A stretch of 64,000 nt of DNA from the NCBI RefSeq assembly GCF_037975245.1, contig NC_092569.1:33751668-33815667 (forward strand). The letters run 5' to 3'. Positions 21,112 to 32,745 of this stretch are shown here, one piece after another. The number at the start of each line of letters is the position of its first letter. Position 1 is the first letter of the stretch. The position numbers were made by a program, and so were the translations under genes. The DNA comes from Apostichopus japonicus (lineage: Eukaryota; Echinodermata; Holothuroidea; Aspidochirotida; Stichopodidae). The notes below the pieces were generated by a model. That model had not been told where the DNA came from and made no database searches. It saw only the letters and a list, made by a program, of their open reading frames with translations.

Positions 21112-21538
21112 CTGGGAGCGAAAGAACGAAATTATAGATAAAAACAAATTAACTTTACTATAACTTACTTTACATTCATACCAAGCTTAATAATTGTAAT
21201 AACGGGATATAGTAATTTGCAATTCAAAACTCTCATATATTTATGTCAATATGTATTCCTTAAAATAGGCTAAATGTTAAAATTATTGATCTATCAAAGT
21301 ATTGTTGCAATGTTTTTCTATTTATTTGTGGAATGAAACTCGACCAGTTATGCCATTCACGTTTTCATTTGAATGCAGCATCGAGTAACGTCGGGGAATT
21401 TCTACAATTCAACTCATTCAGCTGCTTGATATGCGGTAACTGTTACATGATATACATTATAAACCAACTAATTTCGCTGTGGGAGTAAAAAGTATCACTG
21501 ATGTAGTCAAAAATAACGTTACTATATCTTCAAAGGTT

Positions 21539-21918
21539 CAGTGGCGGAGCTAGGGGTATTGGTCAGGGGGCGAGAATGGTCTGTAGGGGCGCTTTCGACA
21601 CTATATAAACGGAGCGCCACCACAGGTTGGCGCGGAGCGTACAGACATTTTTTGAGTAATTCTCCCTAGATCGCCGGAAATGACCCTTTCCGGGCCTTGC
21701 TTATTTGCAGATAAACGGAGAATAAATAGGTGTCGTCGCCATTTTGTCAGAAAATTACACTGTCCAACAAAATGTGACAAATGTCAATAGGTAGATGAGA
21801 GCGCAATAAAAAGTCAATAATCGCGAATAAGTAAAAAGTGATAACAAGCTGAAAAGGGCGCCAGCAGTCCATTTGAGTCCGTCGGGGGGGGGGGGGGGGG
21901 GGAATCCGCCCCTGACTG
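21539..21918. mobile_element. candidate short element with G-rich inverted ends
   Basis: It begins CAGTGGCGGAGCTAGGGG and ends with a poly-G tract followed by AATCCGCCCCTGACTG, whose reverse complement (CAGTCAGGGGCGGATT) resembles the start. It carries one copy of the dispersed GGAGCGCCACC palindrome repeat at 21610-21642. It lies in intron 1 of the second FReD gene. No ORF of its own and no target duplication resolved. Confidence 0.45.
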
Positions 21919-23506
21919 TATGGACGCTTCGCCAGTGCAAAGGTTACTATTAATTATTTAATATGAGATATCAGAATTGACGTACCCTCAACTATATAGA
22001 ATATAGAAAAGGAACACGAGTATGTAATTAGCTCTAATACGTCAACAGCTTATGATAAATTCACATAAAAAAATCCATTCTGTATTAATATTTCCTGTAA
22101 ATCTCATATTTTCATTCATACTGTATTCATGTTGATTTCAATTTGAACTATACAATCAGTGTATTACTGAAGACTTAACTTTCAATTTCTTTTTGCATAA
22201 AAAATACGTACATATATTTTCAAGTAAACTGGGTCAATTAATATATAGGAAGTTAGTGTGTAACCCATTGATTGTAAAGTAAATTTCCTCATTTAAGTAA
22301 ATCCTTGGATATTTGGGAAAGTTTTTCTTTTTGGCATTAAAACAATTATTTAGTTTGTGTTGTAACTTAAAACAAACAAGGCCTTGGCGTGTTTTATTCT
22401 TTTTTTGAAACGAAAGAGCATATATTCTTTAGAAAAATTTCCAAGGAATATGTTCTCAACATCCAGTTATTGTGTATTTCTCATTTTGGTTTTGGAGATA
22501 TACTTTTCAACAGCGAGTGTCAATTTAAAACTTCTTGGATATTTGGAAAACTTTGTTTGTTTTTTCATTTACAAAATATTAAATTTGTGTTGTAAATTGA
22601 AAGAGAACCTATGGGTGTTTCATTAATTTTTATGAAATCAAAGAACCAATATTATATAGAAAATATAAAATAATTATCATGGAATATATATTCGAAATCC
22701 AGTCAAAAGGAAGAAACAATGTAACAGACCAAATAGGGTCTGAAATAGTTACTTCAATAGTTTACAATAGGTATAAGCTTCCATTAACACCACAAATTAT
22801 ATATAAAACAAAAATTGAAAGTAGTGTAACTTATAGTCTCTTTTTAAATACCAGAGACTAGCAAAAATATTCGACCTATGTTTTTATATTGAATTTGTTA
22901 TTTCACTCTGCAATGCGATAGTTGGGAGTAAAATTTCCTTAATTCTAACAAAATAGATCGACTTTTCATAACTCAGATTAAAGATTACGCTTTTACAAAT
23001 TGTGTGTATTGCAAAAATCCTCTACGTTACAATTGCACTGAAGAAATATTCAAGTATATTTAATAATGTTTAAAAGAAAGTATTTCCACACACCGACGTT
23101 CTCCTTAAGGTATCTAGCCATTAATTTGCCATTACACTTTCAATAACTTTAAACCTTCCAAATGAATAGGACTTAATTATCACTGTCTGGCGTTACACCT
23201 CATCGTGGTTACCATTCCAAATTAGTTTATAAATAACAGTATTCAACTCCGAGATAGAGCTATTGGGAATTTGGCAGATTTTGAAAAAGATGAACAAGAT
23301 GCGGCATAGCAAAGAATGTCTTAAAACTTAGGTTTCTGCCAATTGATGGAATATCTCTCGATTCGGTATGTTTAAAGATGCGTTAGAGACGAGCGACTTT
23401 CGTAGGAGAGATGAGCATATCAAGTTCTAATCCTGTTGTAAGTAAAAGTAATACCTAGCGTTAACGGACCATGTGACTGGAAACTATATCTTATTTTAAT
23501 ACTCAC

Positions 23507-23587
23507 TGCGTCTTCGGTAGACTTCGTAGATGAGAATTCTTGCAGGAAAACTCCCACGACACAAAAGCACAAAACTTTAAACTGCAT
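23507..23587 (-). CDS. exon 1: signal peptide exon of the second FReD gene
   Basis: The ATG opens 27 codons with a classic secretory signal (MQFKVLCFCVVGVFLQEF...), ending in phase 0 at a strong GTGAGT donor. The start is the first Met of the hydrophobic run. An upstream in-frame Met exists but would put hydrophilic residues before the signal. The 5' LTR of the Ty3/gypsy element begins about 240 bp upstream. Confidence 0.65.
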
Positions 23588-23826
23588 GGTTGCGTGAATT
23601 AGTGAAATGTACCAGTCAGGAAATAGAGATGATGTGTAAGAGATATAATCTAACAAGGAAATAAACACAATACTTTGTCGGAATCATGAAAACTACGACA
23701 GGATAATTATAAGGATGCCTAGAATGAAATAATTTCCCCAAAATACTGACCCTCATTTAAATGACTTCTGTTTCTTTCAAATAAATTATTAATCTTTTAT
23801 CAAAAAGATTTTTTTACCTTCATTTT

Positions 23827-23979
23827 TGTAATGTATTGATATTGCGATCACATTGTAATTCTTGTAAAAGTAAAGAGCGACCTCTTTCTGATCAGCAATA
23901 AACATGGCGACCTCCAAAAAGTTCTGACTCTGTTTATATCTACGTAAATAAGACATATACGTAAACATCAAATGTTACA
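23827..23979 (+). repeat. 5' LTR of the Ty3/gypsy element
   Basis: 153 bp starting TGTAATG and ending GTTACA (TG...CA ends). It is short for an LTR, contains AATAAA near its middle and appears identical to the 3' LTR. Confidence 0.97.
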
Positions 23980-23981
23980 TA

Positions 23982-23999
23982 TGGCGACGAGGATGGGAT
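23982..23999 (+). promoter_or_regulatory. primer-binding site, tRNA-Ser type
   Basis: TGGCGACGAGGATGGGAT, two bases after the 5' LTR, is complementary to the CCA end of eukaryotic tRNA-Ser(GCT) (3' end ...ATCCCATCCTCGTCG-CCA) over 18 nt. It sets the minus-strand primer for reverse transcription. Confidence 0.85.
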
Positions 24000-24018
24000 A
24001 AAATCATCACCTATCATC

Positions 24019-27000
24019 ATGGCAGTAGCACTGGACGTGGATACGGTGGCATCGTTTAACATGACGGGCGACTTTGCAAGTATGTCTCCTCGATGGAAAC
24101 GTTGGAAAAGGGCATTCACCTTTTACATAACAAGTAGGGGGATAACCGATGACGCACAGAAAACTGCATTACTACTACACACGGCGGGCATGGATGTACA
24201 GGATCTGTTTGAAACGTTGCCAACACTACAACCTAGTACTAATAGTACAGATACGACGACAACGCAGAGTAAGTACGAGCTTACTATGAAAACATTAGAT
24301 GACTATTTCACACCTAAAGTCAACGTGCCTTATGAGCGGCACATATTCCGCCAAATGAAACAGGAGGAATCTGAAACCGTTGACCAATTCATAGCGCGAT
24401 TAACGCGACAAGCGGTAAATTGCGAGTTTGGCCAAGAATCAAAGGAGCACATTCGTGATCAAGTGATTGACAAATGTAATTCATCAGCCCTACGGCGTAA
24501 ATTGTTGACAAAAGGGACAGGGCTAAAATTAGATGATTTACAAGAAATTTCTCGAGCAATGGAAACCGTTGATGCACAGATGAAAGCAATGGAGTTAGAA
24601 AATAACCATGGGTCAAACTTGAACACTGAAAAGTCAGAATCAGTTAATCACGTCGGCCAAAGGTCAAATCAGGTGAGGCCAAGCCTTAAAGGGGCACACT
24701 GGAATAAACATAAAAAGGGAAAAGCCTATAATAAAGATAATGGTTGTTATCGCTGCGGTAGAGAAGGACATTTCTCACGCGATTTAAACTGTCCCGCGAA
24801 AGATGAAGTATGCACAAAGTGTCATTTAATTGGGCATTTCGCGAAGATGTGCAAAACTAAACCAGAACGTTATCAAAAGGGGAAGCAAAAAGGGGGAAGA
24901 CAAAACCGGAACAGAAAAGAGGATGATGACGTCAATCTAGTTGACTTGGCAAATGACTTTGCCTTCGCAGTGACCAGCTCCCGTAAGTCAGGTGTAACAG
25001 TAGATGTAAAAGTAGGGGGAGTCAATGTGGAGATGCTGATTGATTCAGGCGCGTCATGCAACATTATCGACAAAAAGACATGGGACAATTTAAAGCAACA
25101 ACGGATAACCTGCGAGTCGGCAAAAATAGATAAGACTTTGTATCCATACGGAGGCGGAAAACCGTTAAAAGTGCTTGGAAAATTTGCAACGACAGCAAAG
25201 ATCCGCGAGTCTAAAACCGAAGCAACATTCTACGTCATGGATGGAGAAGGATGCCCTCTATTAGGGAAAGAGAGCGCAATTGAGCTGAATGTGCTTAAAA
25301 TAGGGCTTGACATTAACCAAGTAAAGAGTGCACAGGATATTCCTGCACAATATCCGCAATGTTTTGAAGGATTCGGCAAACTAAAAGGATATCAAGCGAA
25401 AATCCACATTAATCAGTCCGTGAAACCGGTAGCACAAAGCGTACGCAGAATTCCATTCAGCCTCCGACCAAAAGTTAAGGACAAGTTGAAGGAACTAATG
25501 GAACAAGATATCATCGAAGAAGTTAAAGGCCCTACACCTTGGGTAAGCCCAGTAGTTATAGTTCCTAAACCTGGGGGCGATATTCGATTGTGTGTTGACA
25601 TGAGATTAGCCAATGATGCGATCATCCGGGAAAGGCACCCGATCCCTACGGTTGAAGAAGTTCTCTACGAAATGAACGGTAGTTCCCTATTTACCAAGCT
25701 AGACCTAAAATGGGGTTTTCACCAGATCGAGTTAGAGGAGAGTTCTCGGGAAATTACAACATTCGTCACACATGCTGGACTATTCCGGTACAAGAGGCTT
25801 ATGTTCGGGATTAGCTCTGCTCCTGAAACATACCAACACATCATACAGCAAGTCATAGCAGGATGTGAGGGAGCCCACAACATCTCTGACGATATAATTG
25901 TTCATGGGAAAGACGAGGAACAACACAATACCAGATTAGTTAAAGTACTGGACTGTATCTCTAAAGCAGGTTTAACATTGAATAAGGACAAATGTCAATT
26001 TGGTCTTGATAAACTTACATTCATGGGTCATGATCTCTCAAGCAATGGGGTAAGTCCCAGTGATGAGAAAATTCAAGCAGTAAAAGACGCATGCAGGCCT
26101 ACTAATGCAAGCGAAGTGCGTAGTTTTCTTGGATTAGTCCAATATTGTGCGCGATTCATTCCAGATCTTGCGACTGTGTCTGAACCACTAAGGCGACTGA
26201 CAAAAAAAGGGGTCAAATTTGAGTGGGGCCCAGACCAAAACAAATCATTTTGTGATCTTAAAGATGCATTGACAAAGGCTGAAACGCTAGGTTATTTCGA
26301 CCCAAACGCTAAAACCAAAGTCATAACTGATGCAAGCCCAGTCGGTCTAGGTGGTATATTAGTGCAAATTCAAGCAGGCCAGCCCCGCATAATAGCATAT
26401 GCGAGTAGAAGTTTGAGTGATGTTGAGAAACGTTACTCACAAACTGAGAAAGAAGCATTAGGAATCGTGTGGGCATGTGAAAGATTTCATATATATCTTT
26501 ATGGTATTTCATTTGAGTTGCTGACTGACCACAAACCTCTTCAGTATATCTATGCTAAAAAGGCAAAACCTTCTGCTCGAATTGAGCGATGGGTCCTGAG
26601 GTTGCAGTCATATGACTTCCAAGTAGTCTATATTCCTGGTCCAAGGAACATCGCTGATTGTCTCTCAAGGTTAATTTCCAAAACGGGGGCAAAATCGAGT
26701 GGTCAGAACATAGGGGAAGAACATATTCGGTTTATTGCTAGTCATGCAACTCCAGTGGCGATACCAATCCAACAGGTAGAAAAAGAATCATCAGTGGATC
26801 CAGAAATGTCATTGTTAAGAAAATGTGTCATAAATGAAAATTGGACTGACATTCCAGAAGGGTACAAAAGTGTGAGGTTCGAATTGGCAGTGTTGGGACA
26901 ATTAGTTTTAAGGGGCACCCGCATTGTTATTCCACAATCTCTTCGTGCTCAAGTGATAAATTTAGCACACGAAGGCCATCAAGGCATAGTTAAAAGCAAG

Positions 27001-28014
27001 CAAAGGTTGCGTACAAAGGTATGGTGGCCTGGAGCCGACAAGGACATAGAACGAAAATGTAAATCATGTCACGGCTGTCAGGTGGTTGGTAAGGCAAATT
27101 TCCCTGAACCAATAAAGTCGACACCATTACCGACAGAACCTTGGCAACATTTGGCAACTGATATTCTTGGCCCACTACCTGATGGATCATATTTGTTAGT
27201 AACAGTTGATTACTACAGTAGATTTTTCGAAGTAGACATCCTGAAATCCATAACTACTGAAAAGGTTATTGAATGTTTGGAACGCATATTTTGTAGATTT
27301 GGCCTACCAGAGAGTCTCAAAACTGACAATGCTTCTAATTTCACTTCAATTGAATTTGAAAACTTCTTGAGTACCTCAGGAATTGAACATAGGAAGAGTA
27401 CACCGTTATGGCCTCAGGCAAACGGGGAAGTTGAAAGGCAAAATAGGACGATTTTAAAAGTACTCAAAATCGCACAGATTCAAAAGTCTGATTGGAAAAG
27501 AGAGTTAAATAACTTTCTGCTGGCTTATCGTTCCACCCCACACTCTACAACAGGTGTGAGCCCTGCAGAGAGTCTTTTCAAAAGGTCACTCAGGACAAAA
27601 TTACCTGATGTGAAATTTTCCCAAAGTCAGGAAGAAAACATGAAAGACAGGGATACTGAAATGAAACAAAAAGCAAAGGATTATGCTGATGTAAAACGAC
27701 ATGCTAAAACTAGTGACATTCAAATAGGCGATCATGTACTTGTAAAACAAAAGGAGCAGAACAAGTTAACTGCACCATTTTGTGAAGTACCGTTTGAAGT
27801 GGTTGACAGATTTAATAGTCAGGTAACTGTTGAATCCCCAGAAGGAGTTCAATACAAAAGGAATTCCGCTCACCTCAAAAAGTATCAAACTGATGAAACT
27901 TATTCGGATAGGAGTGCAACTCCACTACAAACTGAGAGTACACCTACCCGACCAACTCGAATCAGAAAAGTTCCCAAAAGATTTGAAGACTTTGTTACCG
28001 AGTTGAAACCATAG
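24019..28014 (+). CDS. Gag-Pol polyprotein of the Ty3/gypsy element
   Basis: 1331 aa in one frame, with no gag-pol frameshift. Order: Gag capsid-like region (1-235); two zinc knuckles from Cys243 (CYRCGREGHF and CTKCHLIGHFAKMC); aspartic protease with DSGA from Asp342; reverse transcriptase with FTKLDLKWGFHQIE, LMFGISSAPETYQ and catalytic SDD at 623-625; RNase H with TDAS from Asp771 and TDHKPL; integrase with the HHCC zinc finger (KSCHGCQ) and a D,D35E centre at Asp1048, Asp1103 and Glu1139. All catalytic residues are present. No envelope frame follows. The Ser before DD in place of Tyr is seen in some animal Ty3 lineages (Mag-like). Confidence 0.98.
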   Translation: MAVALDVDTVASFNMTGDFASMSPRWKRWKRAFTFYITSRGITDDAQKTALLLHTAGMDVQDLFETLPTLQPSTNSTDTTTTQSKYELTMKTLDDYFTPKVNVPYERHIFRQMKQEESETVDQFIARLTRQAVNCEFGQESKEHIRDQVIDKCNSSALRRKLLTKGTGLKLDDLQEISRAMETVDAQMKAMELENNHGSNLNTEKSESVNHVGQRSNQVRPSLKGAHWNKHKKGKAYNKDNGCYRCGREGHFSRDLNCPAKDEVCTKCHLIGHFAKMCKTKPERYQKGKQKGGRQNRNRKEDDDVNLVDLANDFAFAVTSSRKSGVTVDVKVGGVNVEMLIDSGASCNIIDKKTWDNLKQQRITCESAKIDKTLYPYGGGKPLKVLGKFATTAKIRESKTEATFYVMDGEGCPLLGKESAIELNVLKIGLDINQVKSAQDIPAQYPQCFEGFGKLKGYQAKIHINQSVKPVAQSVRRIPFSLRPKVKDKLKELMEQDIIEEVKGPTPWVSPVVIVPKPGGDIRLCVDMRLANDAIIRERHPIPTVEEVLYEMNGSSLFTKLDLKWGFHQIELEESSREITTFVTHAGLFRYKRLMFGISSAPETYQHIIQQVIAGCEGAHNISDDIIVHGKDEEQHNTRLVKVLDCISKAGLTLNKDKCQFGLDKLTFMGHDLSSNGVSPSDEKIQAVKDACRPTNASEVRSFLGLVQYCARFIPDLATVSEPLRRLTKKGVKFEWGPDQNKSFCDLKDALTKAETLGYFDPNAKTKVITDASPVGLGGILVQIQAGQPRIIAYASRSLSDVEKRYSQTEKEALGIVWACERFHIYLYGISFELLTDHKPLQYIYAKKAKPSARIERWVLRLQSYDFQVVYIPGPRNIADCLSRLISKTGAKSSGQNIGEEHIRFIASHATPVAIPIQQVEKESSVDPEMSLLRKCVINENWTDIPEGYKSVRFELAVLGQLVLRGTRIVIPQSLRAQVINLAHEGHQGIVKSKQRLRTKVWWPGADKDIERKCKSCHGCQVVGKANFPEPIKSTPLPTEPWQHLATDILGPLPDGSYLLVTVDYYSRFFEVDILKSITTEKVIECLERIFCRFGLPESLKTDNASNFTSIEFENFLSTSGIEHRKSTPLWPQANGEVERQNRTILKVLKIAQIQKSDWKRELNNFLLAYRSTPHSTTGVSPAESLFKRSLRTKLPDVKFSQSQEENMKDRDTEMKQKAKDYADVKRHAKTSDIQIGDHVLVKQKEQNKLTAPFCEVPFEVVDRFNSQVTVESPEGVQYKRNSAHLKKYQTDETYSDRSATPLQTESTPTRPTRIRKVPKRFEDFVTELKP

Positions 28015-28113
28015 ACTAGCTAAATAGTTAGTTATGGAATAGTTGTGTTTTAGCAACATTCAAAATTGTTATAGTTTAAAAAAAGGTATTTCACACGTTT
28101 CAAGTTTAAGTCT

Positions 28114-28128
28114 AAAAGGGGGAAGGGA
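28114..28128 (+). promoter_or_regulatory. polypurine tract
   Basis: AAAAGGGGGAAGGGA immediately before the 3' LTR, the usual plus-strand primer site. Confidence 0.93.
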
Positions 28129-28281
28129 TGTAATGTATTGATATTGCGATCACATTGTAATTCTTGTAAAAGTAAAGAGCGACCTCTTTCTGATCAGCAA
28201 TAAACATGGCGACCTCCAAAAAGTTCTGACTCTGTTTATATCTACGTAAATAAGACATATACGTAAACATCAAATGTTACA
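28129..28281 (+). repeat. 3' LTR of the Ty3/gypsy element
   Basis: 153 bp, no difference from the 5' LTR detected by eye, followed by the ATTTT duplication. Confidence 0.97.
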
Positions 28282-29485
28282 ATTTTCATCCGAAAAATAG
28301 AAAAAAACAGGAGATTATTTGGAAGCTTGGCAAAAAGATCTTGAAAGAATAATTCATTTTCTCTCCCAAAGTTAACTAATATTCTAAGGGGAAAGAAACC
28401 TGTATGTCATCATTTACTCGGGTTAATATAAGATACCGTAGATGAATATAATTATCTTGACATAAAGACCTTAGTAACTATTATGAAGAAGTAGTATACG
28501 GAAGAAATAATTATCGTCGGCATGGTAACGTAATACACACAATATAACAACCATCTATAGATCATACGTTTAAATTTACTCTTTACTTTTATTTTTTGTT
28601 ATTTACAACTATATCTATGATTTCATAGTATTGATAGATACATATTCTGTTCGGTAAACAAACTGTACTCATAACGTGCTTTGTAGAAGTAAAGAACAAG
28701 TCTCCTACATTCATTATGCCTCCTTGCTCCCCTAATTACTTAAAAAGGAAAGCCTTACTCCCAAAGATTTGTATGTAATCAATTTCTAAAATTTTACTAC
28801 CTTGAATGTTAAATATCTTTTAGTATTTTAGTGGAAGAGACAACTAGAGTTCCAGCTGTTAGTTATATAGCTGAAAGTAAGAGATGTAGAAACCATCGAC
28901 CGTATCAATACTATGGTAATCTTTATTCTGATGATATAACTCGGTTTAAAATAGAAATGTTTGCCAAATGTATGCTTCTTATTGCCAGGGGTTCTCAAAG
29001 AGATTCTAAAAATCTTTTGTTGACGTTTATTTATTTTGTGTATACCATTTATGGAACCAATAGATATATACATGATAAATAAAGTCTGTCGATTGCTTTA
29101 AATGGTAGAACAAATTTATTGTACGTCCACAAAAGATTTTAATAATCTCTCGTTTAGAACTCCAGGCAGAGTGAAGAATACATTTGGCATTTGTCCAGAA
29201 TATAAGGATACAATGGTAGACATACGGTTTATGGTTGCTACATTACTTATTCCAATGTATTTGAAGCTAATAACAACGAATGACGATATTCATATAAAAA
29301 TTAATCTAGCATCCCGAAAATTAATAACGGCATTATTATTATTATTTTCTCATGGAGGAGATTGATCATAATGTAAGAGTTTTGCACAAGACAAGAATAA
29401 GTTAAAGAAAATATATAAAGTAACAAATATAAACGTTTGAAATTAGAAAAGTCTAATATTTGCACAGACGAGAAAAAAAAATCGA

Positions 29486-29562
29486 CGAGATATCATCATC
29501 GTTATCGTCATCGTCGTCGTCGTCGTCATCGTCATCGTCACCGTCATCGTCATCGTTATTGT
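29486..29562. repeat. (CATCGT)n / (CGT)n simple repeat
   Basis: About 75 bp of ATC/GTC triplets. The Arg/His-rich ORF through it is a repeat artefact. Confidence 0.95.
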
Positions 29563-31352
29563 TATAAAAATGTACATATTACGCTTTGCATCAGATTGTT
29601 TAATTCTATGTTTACAATAGTGTCCTTGTAATTCTTTCTCGGAAGAGTTCTGTGATTAACAGCAATATTACATAATGGATGTAAAATGTTTTTTTTTTAA
29701 CTTACGGTGTTCGATTAAGTTTGAATGGGTGTTGGCAAGGTAACGCGGCAGTGAAAACATGTATAACCACTTCCTTAGAGGATCATGGTACACCACAAAG
29801 ATCATTAAAGTATAATATAAAGTATACGAATTCGCGTAACTAGGATGAGATGTATACGTGAACAGACTTTTCTGCTCCATGTAGTAACTAAGGGTGTCAG
29901 AAAATAAGAATTTCCTTTGGGTTTAAAGCAATTTGCAGTGATTTGATGAAAATATGTACAAAATATATATTAACCATGGGTGTATAGATAAGTCGGATCA
30001 ATAGAATATGACGTCACATGGGAAATAGAATGACGTCTTATACTACAACACATTAAACTCTTTTATAAACACTCGGATGTTGTGACTATCATCAAGATCC
30101 TCCGTCAAATCAACAGTATATCGTGAGACATTGGACGATATTGCCAGTACTAAATTTTCCGACTTAACTTTTTCTTCTTACACCCGGAGTAATTTTTATG
30201 ATGGTTATTTGTTTCTCATTAGAGGCCTGAAAAGTTCGGGATATTTTGTGTTACATCCTCAATATCTCAAAAGTATTTGTGTGTGTGGGAGGGGGGGGGG
30301 TGGCATGTCCCCCGTCCACCACGGGTTCTACTCCCATGATAGTAACCACTACAGTGAAGAAATTAAAATAAAATAGAAAACTTTCAAACTAATTATCTAA
30401 TGACATAAAAGTAGATAGAATTACTAAATTTACCACAAAATATCAAAATAGATATAGATAGTTTGGGCAAAACTTTTTTCTCACTTGATATTCATAATGC
30501 TCTGTCATTCTTTGTATTCTCAGGTGTTCATGGGGTGCAGTCAAGGGTGTACCGCCGTTTTTACTGAATTTGTATACAAATTTACATTGCTATTGCTTCA
30601 CTTCAATGTCTCCTTAATTATGATTAACGTTACTAAGAGGGTCTTGAAAATAATATGTTACAGACTATAAGCAACTTGATGGTGAACCGTTCGATCACAA
30701 GAAAAATTGATATTTAGGCCCAGTGAATATTTTCTTTAGGATAAAGGAAAAATCATTTGCTGAAAGGGTATAAGTCATGTTTACTATACGTCCACCAATG
30801 ACCTGAATAATCTCTCGTTTAGAACCCCAGGCAGTGTAATGAATACATTTGGTAAACATTTCGAGTTTTATCTTCCAGAATGAAGGATACAATAGTATCA
30901 ATGGTAAGAAAGATTAACTACCTTTAAATTAGGAAAATTAAACATCACGAAAACCAAACAAAATATCATCTTTTACAGACTGTTAGAAAATTGATAGTGA
31001 ACCGATCGATCATTTTTAATATACGTTAACAAAAGATTTTAAGAATCGCTCGTTTATAACCCCAGGCAGGGTGAAGAATACATTTGGCAAACATTTCTAA
31101 AACCGGCATTAAATTTAGTTTGATACTTAGAGCTTAGAGGGAATATTTACAAATTTTGGTGAACCGTTCGATCATAATTAATTTCCTTTAGACCCTGTGC
31201 ATATAAAAGCCTTTTTTTCAAGTAAATCTTACTCTTTTTGTTGATAGTACGTAAAATCGAAATAAAATATTCAGATACAGGAAAAATCAAGTCTTTGGAT
31301 TGCTTAAAGGGTGCAAAAAATTGATCGTAGGTATCATACGTATTGATCGTAC

Positions 31353-31353
<1 letters not shown>

Positions 31354-31441
<88 letters not shown>
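31354..31441. repeat. (AT)n microsatellite followed by (GT)n
   Basis: A long AT run ending in a short (GT)8-like block. Confidence 0.97.
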
Positions 31442-31445
<4 letters not shown>

Positions 31446-32462
31446 TGTGTGTGTGTGTGTAACATAGGCCTACATAGTTTTTGCGTGGATAAAACAGTTA
31501 TCTGCATAGTAACGACACAATTCTCTTGCATATATACATTGTATCATAACTAACTTCTGATCTGTTAGCACTTGTCACGAAAATTCAACAATACATCTAC
31601 AAAGAAAGCTTATTGATGAGACCAATAAGCAATTGAGCAATGGAAACAGCTTGATAAAATCAATATAGAGAGGTTAGACTTCGTTTGTTTTCTATATAAA
31701 TGATATAATTCTCAATAACATTTACTTCAACAAGAAAATCCTACATATTTCTCCCAGTTTATTTTGCAATGCTTTAGCACAATCCAAATAAATGCCACCA
31801 AAAGATAAGCTTACACGGATGGTATATCCCTTCCTCGCTTTAGTAATCTGCAATCGTCTATTCATTGTGGTATAGCAAATAGTTTACTCCGCCCTCTATT
31901 TCCAATCTAAATGTCTTGGAATTTTTTTATTGCTGTCGTTAGTTATCGGGTATGACGGAGGAATAATATATTACACTACAGTTACAGAATGTCGATCGGT
32001 TGAACCGTGATTTTAAAGGAAAGTGATATACATGCCTTCACTAATGTTTCCCCTTTAGCTTGGTATTCACAAACATATAGCATCGTTATTTTTTGACCCA
32101 GCAACGACCCAGCAGTTAACTTTTAAGTTTGGTAAAAGAAAGCCTTCACAACAGAATAAAAATGTCTGCCAAATTTCTTCTTCACATTGTCTGAAAATCT
32201 GAATGACATATTATTAAAAATCTTTTGTTGACGTTTAATTTATCTTTTGCACTCTTGAACTAATCAATAGACTTGATTTTCCTGTTTCTGAGTACATTTT
32301 TCGTACAAGAGACAAACTAAGAAAGACTTAACATTGTATGTAATATGTAATAGGCATGAATATCCTTTATAATAAACGGTTCACCAATCTTTTGGTAATA
32401 GTCTGTATCAACTTATATACAAGACCATCGCAGAAAACATAAAGTGATACAACACCAATGTA

Positions 32463-32745
32463 CAGTTGATGGTAGTGATGATTATGATCATGGTGATGGT
32501 GATGATGATGGTGATGGCGATGGTGATAATGATGATGGTTATGATGGTGATGATGATGGTGATGGTGATGGCGATGGTGATAATGATGATGGTTATGATG
32601 GTGATGATGATGGTGGTGTTGATGGTAGGGATGATTATGATGATGGTGATTGTTGATTGTGATGGTGGGGGTGGTGGTAATGGTGGTGATGGTGATGGTT
32701 CTGATGATGGTGATGGTGATTGTGATGGTGATGGTGATGGCTTCA
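32463..32745. repeat. (GATGGT/GATGAT)n simple repeat
   Basis: About 280 bp of purine-rich GAT/GGT triplets. Open in several frames only because it is a triplet repeat. Confidence 0.95.

Larger units (their letters stand above)
19512..23587 (-). pseudogene. second fibrinogen-related gene, truncated within the FReD
   Basis: Exons on the minus strand: 23507-23587 (signal), 21057-21111 (linker), 19805-19974 (FReD N part), 19512-19634 (start of the FReD middle part, ending in TGA). Phases agree throughout (0, 0 to 1, 1 to 0), giving 142 codons plus stop. The product would have a signal peptide and roughly the first 40% of a FReD, without the calcium and ligand region. Homology ends abruptly at the stop, where LTNQ-like sequence is expected, and I found no C-terminal exon downstream. 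It therefore looks like a gene cut by a rearrangement, though a short secreted product is possible. It points toward the first FReD gene (convergent). Confidence 0.75.
23822..28286 (+). mobile_element. complete Ty3/gypsy LTR retrotransposon with ATTTT target duplication
   Basis: The element spans 23827-28281 (4455 bp) between 5-bp direct repeats ATTTT (23822-23826 and 28282-28286). It has two 153-bp LTRs with no difference that I can see, a PBS, a polypurine tract and one uninterrupted 1331-aa gag-pol frame. Identical LTRs and an intact frame indicate a very recent insertion, possibly a source copy. It sits about 240 bp upstream of the start codon of the second FReD gene, in opposite orientation. 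Confidence 0.97.
28930..32400. repeat. cluster of a dispersed repeat in both orientations
   Basis: Copies share AAAAGATTTTAA(T/G)AATC, CTCGTTTAGAAC, CCAGGCAG(A/G)GTGAAGAATAC and TTTGGCAAACATTTC. They lie at about 28940-29030 (-), 29105-29225 (+), 30690-30900 (+), 31000-31110 (+) and 32210-32300 (-). A linked block, GTGAACCGTTCGATCA, recurs near 30680, 31000 and 31160. No copy has an ORF of note; this looks like a decayed nonautonomous element family nested on itself. Confidence 0.65.
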
